Shown: positions 26,701 through 34,400 of the stretch, piece by piece | Layout: every line of letters begins with the position of its first letter | How positions within the stretch are numbered: position 1 is the stretch's first letter | Assembly: GCA_002713215.1 (NCBI GenBank) | Contig: PAVO01000023.1 | Coordinates: 36,490-100,489 of the forward strand | Direction of reading: 5' to 3' | Length of the DNA: 64,000 nt | Source: Crocinitomicaceae bacterium | Lineage (GTDB): Bacteria; Bacteroidota; Bacteroidia; Flavobacteriales_G; Salibacteraceae | Notes under the pieces: generated by a model | Told to the model about the DNA's origin: nothing | Databases searched by the model: none | The model's input: only the letters and a program-made list of their open reading frames with translations | Made by a program: the position numbers and the translations under genes

Positions 26701-26708
26701 TATTTTTG
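26701..26708 (+). promoter_or_regulatory. -7 box upstream of the MBL-fold hydrolase
   Basis: TATTTTTG matches TAnnTTTG, 52 nt before the start codon at 26760, in the divergent space between the propeller/barrel gene and this gene. No -33 TTG is seen at standard spacing. Confidence 0.45.
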
Positions 26709-26759
26709 CCGCCGTAGCGCTGAGCTCGTTTATTCTTTGGTAAAATCTTAACAGAAATT

Positions 26760-27404
26760 ATGGGAACTCGAATTAAAACTTTTGTTTTTGGACCCTTTAT
26801 GGAAAATACGTCGGTGGTTTATGATGACACGAAAGAATGTGTGATTATTGACCCCGGATGTTTCGACGAGTATGAAAATGAAGAGCTTAAGAGCTTTATA
26901 GAAAATGAAGGACTAACTCCGGTTATGCTTTTACAAACCCATACCCATCTCGATCATGTATTTGGGGTTCCTTTTGTAAGTAAAACCTGGGGCCTTATTC
27001 CACAGGTTCATCCCCTGGATAAACGAGTATACGACAGCTTTGAAATGTCTTGTATGACTTTTGGAATTAAACCTAAATCTACCTTACCGGAACCACACTA
27101 TGTATTGAAGGCTGGTGAGGACATAATTTTTGGAAACACCACGTTAAAGGTTCATCATATACCTGGCCACTGCCCGGGTCATGTAGTATTTGAATGCGAA
27201 GAAGAAAATTTTATTGTTTCGGGAGATGTTCTTTTCGAAAGAAGTATTGGTAGAACGGATTTACCGGGAGGAGACCACCAAACGCTTATTGATTCCATTA
27301 AAAACATCTTGTTTAAACTGGATTTAAATCGGGTGGTTTATTCGGGTCATGGACGTACTACGACACTTGGGGAGGAAAAATTGAATAATCCGTTTTTGGT
27401 GTAG
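26760..27404 (+). CDS. Metallo-beta-lactamase-fold hydrolase (glyoxalase II-like)
   Basis: This is a cytoplasmic zinc hydrolase of 214 residues. The metal motif THTHLDH is at residues 60-66, the third His in HIPGHCPGHVVF, the bridging Asp in FIVSGDVLFERSIGRTDLPGG and the last His in VYSGHGRTTTLGEE. The SIGRTDLPGG loop and the short C-terminus are those of the YcbL/glyoxalase II-like group, which hydrolyse thioesters such as S-lactoylglutathione analogues. As Bacteroidota usually lack glutathione, the physiological thiol is open. The gene is divergent from the TolB-like gene and appears monocistronic. Confidence 0.92.
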   Translation: MGTRIKTFVFGPFMENTSVVYDDTKECVIIDPGCFDEYENEELKSFIENEGLTPVMLLQTHTHLDHVFGVPFVSKTWGLIPQVHPLDKRVYDSFEMSCMTFGIKPKSTLPEPHYVLKAGEDIIFGNTTLKVHHIPGHCPGHVVFECEEENFIVSGDVLFERSIGRTDLPGGDHQTLIDSIKNILFKLDLNRVVYSGHGRTTTLGEEKLNNPFLV

Positions 27405-27446
27405 GACCCTGTTGATATTGGGTTTTTGATATCGAATATTCAACTA
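27405..27446. repeat. Degenerate GATATT/GGAT-type intergenic element, copy 1
   Basis: The sequence between the MBL-fold hydrolase and the T9SS gene contains GTTGATATTGGG, TTGATATC and GAATATTCAAC, which are self-complementary. It resembles elements at 28469-28511, 37279-37350 and 39383-39447. It lies between convergent gene ends. Confidence 0.4.
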
Positions 27447-28400
27447 CTACCGCTGTATCAAAAACCGTCCCTTGGATTCATCAGATAAATCCTTACTAAA
27501 CAACCGATAGAAATAAATTCCATTGGGTAAATCGGCAACATTTAAAGTAGAGCGTTCTGACGTAATTTCTTGATGTTCTTTGACCAACTCACCGGACAGG
27601 TTGTAAATTTTTAGTTGTAACACCTCGTTGCTCTGTTCCTTAAAGGAAAACGAAATTTGGTTTTGAGCGGGGTTGGGCAATATATTTGACGAGAAGGTTC
27701 TTTTGGAGTGTTCAAAAACGCCGGAAACATACTCACATAAGTGAATATCGTCAAATACTAAGCCTCCACCAGAATTTGCGGCCGTATCTGACACGAATGT
27801 AAATTTGACACGAATTGGAGTATATCTAGATGTCACCTTTGATCTTAGGTCGCCATAATAACATTCAAAATACTCCCATCCTTTCGTTTTTCCCGTTAAT
27901 ACTGGTTTTTTTGTTGTCCACGTAACGTGGTCACTGTTGTGTTCACTTAGTAGGCTCAACCACTCTGTACCTCCATCGGAAGACACTTCAATGTCACCGT
28001 AATCTTTTAGAGAATCTGTATCTACCCAATACCAACCAGTAATTAATTGAGCAAATGATGTATAGTCACTTCCAAAATAAAAGTTGGTCTTAATAATAAA
28101 AGCTGCTCTGTCGTTGGTTTTATAAGTGGAGTCCGTATCTGTCATAATTAACTTATTACCCGAATAGGCAGTGTCTATTGGCTTATTGTTTGGTGTTCCA
28201 ATAATCCATTGGTTAGCCTTTCCTTGAATAGAATCAATTATTACAGAAAAGTTTGGCACAGGAGTCTCAAAATCGATTTTTGCCGAATTACTTCCAAAAC
28301 CAAAACAAAAGTTTTTCTGTGCATAAGTTCTCTGCGCATGAGCGTTTTGGTTAGACTGAACCAGAATAGAAAAAACAACCAACCAAACCCAATACTTCAT
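27447..28400 (-). CDS. T9SS cargo protein of unknown function
   Basis: This 317-residue protein has a signal peptide (MKYWVWLVVFSILVQSNQNAHAQ), a beta-rich body with carbohydrate-binding-like strands such as DSLKDYGDIEVSSDGGTEWLSLL and SGGGLVFDDIHLCEYVSG, and a C-terminal type A sorting domain of about 80 residues. That domain starts SNILPNPAQNQISFSF and ends with IYFYRLFSKDLSDESKGRFLIQR. The sorting domain is cleaved on export through the outer membrane and the protein is attached or released. The lamellar VFDDIHL pattern is often seen in MAM or adhesive-type modules, so binding rather than catalysis is likely. The body is otherwise unassigned. Confidence 0.8.
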   Translation of the reverse strand: MKYWVWLVVFSILVQSNQNAHAQRTYAQKNFCFGFGSNSAKIDFETPVPNFSVIIDSIQGKANQWIIGTPNNKPIDTAYSGNKLIMTDTDSTYKTNDRAAFIIKTNFYFGSDYTSFAQLITGWYWVDTDSLKDYGDIEVSSDGGTEWLSLLSEHNSDHVTWTTKKPVLTGKTKGWEYFECYYGDLRSKVTSRYTPIRVKFTFVSDTAANSGGGLVFDDIHLCEYVSGVFEHSKRTFSSNILPNPAQNQISFSFKEQSNEVLQLKIYNLSGELVKEHQEITSERSTLNVADLPNGIYFYRLFSKDLSDESKGRFLIQR

Positions 28401-28468
28401 GTTTCTAATTTTTATTTCAAACCCAGAACATCTATTCGAACATCGAACAAGGAATTTTGAAGTGAACT

Positions 28469-28511
28469 GATCTTGGATTTTGGATCGATTCGATCAAATA
28501 TCCAACATCCC
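28469..28511. repeat. Degenerate GATATT/GGAT-type intergenic element, copy 2
   Basis: An imperfect palindrome is centred on GATCGA-T-TCGATC. Outer arms are GGATTTTGGAT and ATCAAATATCC. It lies between the two T9SS genes, just before the stop of the frameshifted gene. Confidence 0.45.
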
Positions 28512-28516
28512 CTTCG

Positions 28517-28738
28517 TTATTCCTTTACCACCCTAAAAACCCGATAACCCAGTTCACTTTCCAGTTGCAACAGATAAACTCCTGTAGAAAGTTGCTTTGT
28601 ATCAATCACCGATTCATTCGAGTTCAATTTTCCTTGCTTTAATACACGTCCTTTTTGGTCAATAAGCTGGTAGCGCCAGGCAATATTTTGCTGTTCAACA
28701 AAATCAACATACAATTGGTCAACGACTGGATTGGGAAA
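28517..28738 (-). pseudogene. Out-of-frame T9SS sorting domain of the gene at 28639-29991
   Basis: This minus-strand stretch codes for the end of a type A sorting domain (NIAWRYQLIDQKGRVLKQGK to LGYRVFRVVKE) that matches the C-terminus of the protein at 30010-31488 nearly residue for residue. It is in a different frame from the upstream body. At 28736-28739 there are four A where the paralogue has five (30231-30235 region), so one base is missing in KVFPNPVVD. As written, the upstream protein runs into 30-odd unrelated residues and loses its sorting signal. Sequencing error, inactivation or slippage-based switching are all possible. Confidence 0.85.
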
Positions 28739-29991
28739 ACCTTAATTCTTACATCAAATGCTTTTGTTCGGTCGATACCTAACCGAATGTCATAAACCCG
28801 GCTTTTGCATTCGGGAGTCATACAGCCGTTGCTATCTACCTTTAGCACCCAAATATCGTAGGTGTGGAGTGGAGAAGTGGTTCCACAAAATATGAAACCC
28901 CCATCTTCCGTTCGTATAAAGTCCCAAAGTTGGCTGAGATCAGAAACATATGAATGAATATATTCATGCATCCATACTGTATCACCATTTGCCGTTAAAT
29001 GTATCAATGAATAAATGGGCCAACTATCTTTTCTTGTTCCCCCTCCGAGAGCATATAACCCTTTTTTCTTTCCCTCAATTATTTTAGTAAAACCAGCAAA
29101 TTCTGTTATAGAGTCATACTGTTTATTCCAAATTACGTCTCCATTGCCAGGCTCAATTTTAAGGGCTTGTTTCTTACTATAATCGCTTCCGAATGAACCA
29201 AATGCGGTATCTAATCCAATGATTAAATTGGAGTCTCTTAGAACCAAAACATTACTTGCTAATGTGTTTCCATTTGTATTATACTTTTTGTTAAAAACCA
29301 CTTTGCCAGTATCGTTTATACCAATCAACCAAGCTTTAAATTTTGGGTTCTCACCACTTCCTCCGCTCAAGTAATAATTGCCATTAGGATGCTTTACAAT
29401 ATCCGTGAGGTTGTCTTTTTTATTCGCAGGTATTGTCTTGTGCCAAAGCTCAGCACCATCTTTATCGGTTCGTATTATTTTAATTCCGATACTTTGAAAT
29501 CCTAATTCCATCTGGTTAACAAGCAAAAAACCCGAATCAGGGGTTTCAATAAATGTGTTAGCACGAAAGATGTTTATTGCAGTGTCGGTATATTTTTTTG
29601 TCCAAAGAGTATCACCATGGATGTTAAGCATAATCAACCATGGTTGATTTATTAGAGTTGTATTTGAATCACGAAATTCAAACGTTCTAAAATCTGCCAA
29701 ATTTCCTGATCTCAAATGAATAAATGTACTGTTTCGTGCTTTTGCACGTCCTAATTTATATTCCTTTATACCAGTTTTATTGCCGGAACTATCAAGAACC
29801 AGATAACTGGCAGACTCATTACCTAAACCATCACCACTTGCAACACTAATTATGTATTGGCCTTTCAATGGTAAAATTTTCAAGCCTTCCCCTCCTTTTT
29901 TTATATTATACGTTTTGTTAAAATATTGTGCTGTTAGAGTACCGCTAATCAAAACTGCTAAAACAAATATTATTATCCTAAATCTCATCAT
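28639..29991 (-). CDS. T9SS cargo protein, frameshifted near the C-terminus
   Basis: The protein is a paralogue of the neighbouring gene at 30010-31488. A signal peptide (MRFRIIIFVLAVLISGTLTAQ) precedes repeated DG(D/N)TxW and RTDxDGxExW-type segments, such as GDTLWTKKYTDTAIN, TDKDGAELWHKTI and EDGGFIFCGTT. These are the blades of a delta-60/lectin-like beta-propeller. The body ends CKSRVYDIRLGIDRTKAFDVRIKVF, after which a one-base loss changes the frame and gives a wrong tail, stop at 28639. The intended end is at 28517. The secreted propeller proteins of this kind are common in Bacteroidota and have no known activity. I started at the Met-Met pair before RFRI. Confidence 0.75.
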   Translation of the reverse strand: MMRFRIIIFVLAVLISGTLTAQYFNKTYNIKKGGEGLKILPLKGQYIISVASGDGLGNESASYLVLDSSGNKTGIKEYKLGRAKARNSTFIHLRSGNLADFRTFEFRDSNTTLINQPWLIMLNIHGDTLWTKKYTDTAINIFRANTFIETPDSGFLLVNQMELGFQSIGIKIIRTDKDGAELWHKTIPANKKDNLTDIVKHPNGNYYLSGGSGENPKFKAWLIGINDTGKVVFNKKYNTNGNTLASNVLVLRDSNLIIGLDTAFGSFGSDYSKKQALKIEPGNGDVIWNKQYDSITEFAGFTKIIEGKKKGLYALGGGTRKDSWPIYSLIHLTANGDTVWMHEYIHSYVSDLSQLWDFIRTEDGGFIFCGTTSPLHTYDIWVLKVDSNGCMTPECKSRVYDIRLGIDRTKAFDVRIKVFPIQSLTNCMLILLNSKILPGATSLLTKKDVY

Positions 29992-30009
29992 ACAAGCCAA
30001 TAATATCAG

Positions 30010-31488
30010 CTATTCCTTTACCACCCGAAAAACCCGATAGCCCAATTCACTTTCTAGTTGTAATAGATATACTCCAGTTGGCAATGGTTTCATATCTACT
30101 TGAGAATCGTCGGGATTTAAACTTCCCCGTTTTAATACACGCCCTTTTTGGTCAATAAGCTGGTAGTGCCAGGCAATATTTTGTTTTTCGGTAAACGAAA
30201 CGTGTAATTCGTCAACGACTGGATTGGGAAAAACCTTGATATTAACATCAAATGCTCGGGTACGGTCGATACCCAATCGAATATCATAAACCCTGCTTTT
30301 GCATTCGGGACTCATACAGCCGTTGCTATCTACCTTGAGTACCCAAACATCCTGGTTGCTGTTGTCAGGATTGACATCACCACAAAAAATAAAACCCTTG
30401 TCTGAAGTTCGGATAAAATCCCAGAGGTAGTTTTCGGTATCAATCTTCTCGTAAAAATAATTGTGTTTCCAAACCGTATCTCCGGTGGAGGTCATTCGGG
30501 TTAAGGTATAGCTTGTCCAACCATCATTATCGTGTCTACCGATAACATATAATTCATTGCTATCTCCTTCAATTACCTTGTTGTAGGCAACCCCTTGCAT
30601 TACACTATCATGGATCTGTCGCCAGATTACATCTCCACGTTTCGGTTCAACCTTAATGATTTGTTTTTTATAATAGCTATCTCTTTGTTTATATATAAAG
30701 GTATCGGTTCCGAATATTAAATTGGAATCTTCTAACACGGATAGTAAGGCTGCGCTACCACCACCAGTCATGTGATACCTTTTTTCAAATTTGACTTTGG
30801 CAGAATCGTCAATACGAGCAATCCAACTTCGAAAAGTACCACCGGTATTTCCTCCTCCTCCCAAATAATAATCTCCGTTAGGATGTCGAATTATTGTATA
30901 GGCTACTTCTCTTCCTGGGGTATTGATTGCTTTACGCCAAAGTTCATTTCCTTTTTTATCCGTTCGAATAACAATCGGATCATAATCAGGGTTTCGATTA
31001 CGACTGCAGATCAACATTAATCCAGAGTCTGGTGTTTCAATAAGTGTTCTGGAAAGCAAATTATGCACCGTTGAATCGCTAAAAAACTTCGTCCATAGCG
31101 TATCCCCTTTATTATTCAGCTTTATCAACCAACTTTTACTCCTAAATTCCCCTGCACTGTCCCAGTATTGGTAGGTTCTAAAATCCAACAAGTCTTTGTC
31201 CTTTAAAAGAATCAAATCTCCATTCCTTACCAAGGCGTTTGGGATAGGATAGAGGGTCTGATAAAGCTTGTTTCCATCTTTGTTTAGAACCAGATAACCT
31301 AATTTTTCTGACCCGGAAGTATCAGATCCCCCGGCACTAATCAAATAATTTGAACCAAAGGACCTTATTCTGGAACTATACTCTCTTCCGGTTTCAAAAT
31401 CAAAGACCTTATTGAAATATTGGGCGTTTAAAGTTGTGGTGAGGCCCAAAACCAAAATCAGTAATATGTATGAAGGGCTTTTATTCAC
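30010..31488 (-). CDS. T9SS cargo beta-propeller protein (intact paralogue)
   Basis: This 492-residue protein has a signal peptide (MNKSPSYILLILVLGLTTTLNAQ), a body with repeated beta-propeller-type segments such as KGDTLWTKFFSD, RTDKKGNELWRKAI, KRGDVIWRQIHD and DKGFIFCGDV, and a complete type A sorting domain from about residue 418 (IKVFPNPVVDELHVSF to GYRVFRVVKE). It is 10 nt upstream of the frameshifted paralogue and overlaps the 1668-residue protein gene by 8 nt. The three genes thus form a cluster of secreted proteins read in one direction. The 3' ends of the two paralogues are far more alike than their bodies, suggesting recent exchange of the sorting-domain part. Confidence 0.85.
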   Translation of the reverse strand: MNKSPSYILLILVLGLTTTLNAQYFNKVFDFETGREYSSRIRSFGSNYLISAGGSDTSGSEKLGYLVLNKDGNKLYQTLYPIPNALVRNGDLILLKDKDLLDFRTYQYWDSAGEFRSKSWLIKLNNKGDTLWTKFFSDSTVHNLLSRTLIETPDSGLMLICSRNRNPDYDPIVIRTDKKGNELWRKAINTPGREVAYTIIRHPNGDYYLGGGGNTGGTFRSWIARIDDSAKVKFEKRYHMTGGGSAALLSVLEDSNLIFGTDTFIYKQRDSYYKKQIIKVEPKRGDVIWRQIHDSVMQGVAYNKVIEGDSNELYVIGRHDNDGWTSYTLTRMTSTGDTVWKHNYFYEKIDTENYLWDFIRTSDKGFIFCGDVNPDNSNQDVWVLKVDSNGCMSPECKSRVYDIRLGIDRTRAFDVNIKVFPNPVVDELHVSFTEKQNIAWHYQLIDQKGRVLKRGSLNPDDSQVDMKPLPTGVYLLQLESELGYRVFRVVKE

Positions 31489-34400
31489 TGACCACTATAT
31501 TTTCTTGATGGATCATTTTCTTGTTACTAAACACCTGCAATTTATAGATTCCATTGGTTTTTTGGGGAATTTGTAATTGGCGATTTCCCTCATCCGATTG
31601 GCTGCTTCCTTCCAATATTACCCTTCCCTGCATATCCACAATGCGGTAACGAATTCCTTGATTACTAGTGTTTATATTCCAGACGAAATGGAAACTTCCC
31701 CCGTTGGGGTTGGGGTAGACCGTAAAGCCACTGCTGTTTCCTTCTTCAGGGGTTTCCAACAACGGTGTTTCTTCGGATCGGGAAGCGTCGCCGGGAATTT
31801 CTTCGGTATAGCGGTCGAGTACTTCATAGGTGATTAAACTCATAACATTTCGTGCCAGGCCATAGCCAAAATGGGTGGTGTCGGTAGCCAGGCTATCGAA
31901 AAGTGTACTGTCTCCATAGAGCACGGGTAGGCTATCACCGTTGGATTCCATGTTGTGGAGTTTTTGTAATACCATTGCTAGTCCCTTGTATTCGTCATCG
32001 TCATCCAGCTCATCTATTTTCGCCTGGGCGCTACTAAAGTCACCATCTTGCCAATAGGCCTTAACCAGCATGTTTTTGGTTTGAGCGGCAAAAGGATGGT
32101 AGTTGTCGTAGTCTTCCAGGTAAGAAATCATGGAATCGAGCGGGTTGGGGTTTCCGCTACTGGTATCGAAGGCAAACAATCGAAGAATTTCGTTGAGGTA
32201 AAGCTCTGTCCGGGTTTGATGATAGATGGTATCCAGTTCCAGGCTATCGCGTAAGGATATTCCTCCTTGCAAATCAATCAGGTCTTCGATTTGGGTGGTA
32301 CTTAATATATGGCCCAGGTTGGAAAGTTGGTCGGCCTGGCCTACACTTAAAGGAGAGCTTTGTTCCAAAATGTAATACAAATCACTGGCATCTAAGGCCG
32401 GGTTTCTGTTGATACAAGCCGTCAATACCGCATCACTCAGGTAGGGAATGTAATTGTCCAACTCGGTTTTTACCTCATCGGAACTGTTTAAGGCATCGTT
32501 GACGTAGTTTACCCGGCTAGTGGTATTTCCCCCATCTACGTTGTTGTTCCAGGCCATTATGGCTACGGTTCGGTCCGATTTGCTGTTGCTATACCCATCT
32601 GTAGCAATGCCCAGTTTGGTTCCGAAACCACCAGAACCGGTTCCCACGGTGGTTATTCGGGAAGGACAAGAAGTAACAGTATCATAGTCAATAGCACAAT
32701 CATTCGTTTGGATTTTTTGGGTAGTATAACAATCGGGTTTAAGTCTTACGCCCGAAGTTGTACTATGATGACTGTAAAGCATTTTACCGGGGTAACCCGT
32801 ATACAAATTATAATCATCCTCACTGGCATTACAGGTTTGGCTAAACTCATTTCCTGCAGGCAATTCATCTGCGTTTAGAGCCGAAACGTTGCATTTTCCC
32901 TGCTTCTCATTGATCATCCCCGAAGCCACATAAATATCGCCCTTGTGGAGGTCATCGATAAAGTCGTTGCATTTGTAAGTCAGGCCCCGGTTCGATTTTC
33001 CGGTTTTACCGCTGGTATAAACTCCAATATCGTGGTCTTCAAAATCGTTGTTGTATACCTCCGCTCCATGAGCACCCAGGTCGGCGGTTATTACTCCCAC
33101 CGAACCTGAACCGTAGGTGTTTTCGGTGATTTCCACCCCAGTTGAGGCTTCTAGCCAGGAACCATAGGTACTACTTCCATCGAACTGGTTGTTGCTAATG
33201 GAAATTGTAATATCGTGTGCCTTGGTAATGGAACCAATCCAGGTATCCGTAAAGGTATTGTTTCGGATTTTTACATTGGTACCAAATAGTTTGGTTACCT
33301 GGCCGGTTACTATTCCCTTGCTCATGTGGTCGAAGGTATTGCCTGAGATTTTAGTATTGGCATCGTGTTCCAGTATAGCTATTCCTCGTTGGTTTCGGTT
33401 GAGCATAGGGTAGGCTGAGTTCTTAAAAGTACTGCTGGCAATGTCTACACCGTGAACATCATGAAAGGTGATCATGGGGTTGTATGGGTCGTTGCCTGAA
33501 AAGAAATAACTGGAATCGTTTTCAAAGGTACAGCCCAAAACAAGGGAAAGATCGTCGAAATATTGTTGCGTTGAAGGATTTAAATTCCTGAATGCCTTAA
33601 ATTCCAAGGATTGTTGGTTGTTTAAAAAGTGAGAGGTACGTGCCTCAATAATTCCTCCTGTTTTGGACCAATCGCCCAACTTTCGGTTTACTATTCCCTT
33701 TTCAGCATTACTAATGGTAGCATTGAGCAGTTCAACCTTACCACTGAAGGGACGGCTAAAGCTGGGATCGTTTTGATTCTGGTTGATTAACCTTTCTCCC
33801 CAAACCTGTATGCCTTTCCACCGGGTTCCACAGCCGTTGGTTACCTTAGAGTTTTCAATGTTCAATTCACCGCTATTTTCTATAATAATGCTTTTTCCCT
33901 TAGCCATATAAAGGGTAACACTATCGTTGGGTCCTCCTATATTAAGTGTAGCACCCGGTTTAATGATAATGTCTCCTTTAAAAAACATATCTCCCATAAT
34001 GTTTGTTGTTCCTGTTATGGGCCATTCGCTGTGTACGGGTTCCATCAGGTCCGCCATCCATATTCCCCGACCAAAGGTCGCAGCAATCAATTTGTTGCGA
34101 CATTGATCAATATGTAGGTTGTTAATGATGGTGCGTGGTAAACCATTACTAAAACATATCCAATTGGTATCCGACATGGAATTCGTTTTGGTAAATACTC
34201 CTCCATCGGTTGCCAGGTAGAAGCGGTTGTTGTCTTGGTCGAAGAGGATTTTATTTATTGGAATTTCCGGTAGGTCAAAACTCATGTTGGTCCAGGTCAT
34301 AGTACTGGTGTTGGTGTCCCAGGACCCGGCGTAAACTCGTTTTAAGGTATCCCAGTTAGCAAAAGTGACCCATATTTTGTTTTCATTGTCAGGATCTACT

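Noticed and set aside
25991..26743. A 250-codon open frame on the plus strand
   Set aside because: It lies antisense to the well-supported TolB-like gene, has no recognisable domain and mirrors its codon structure.
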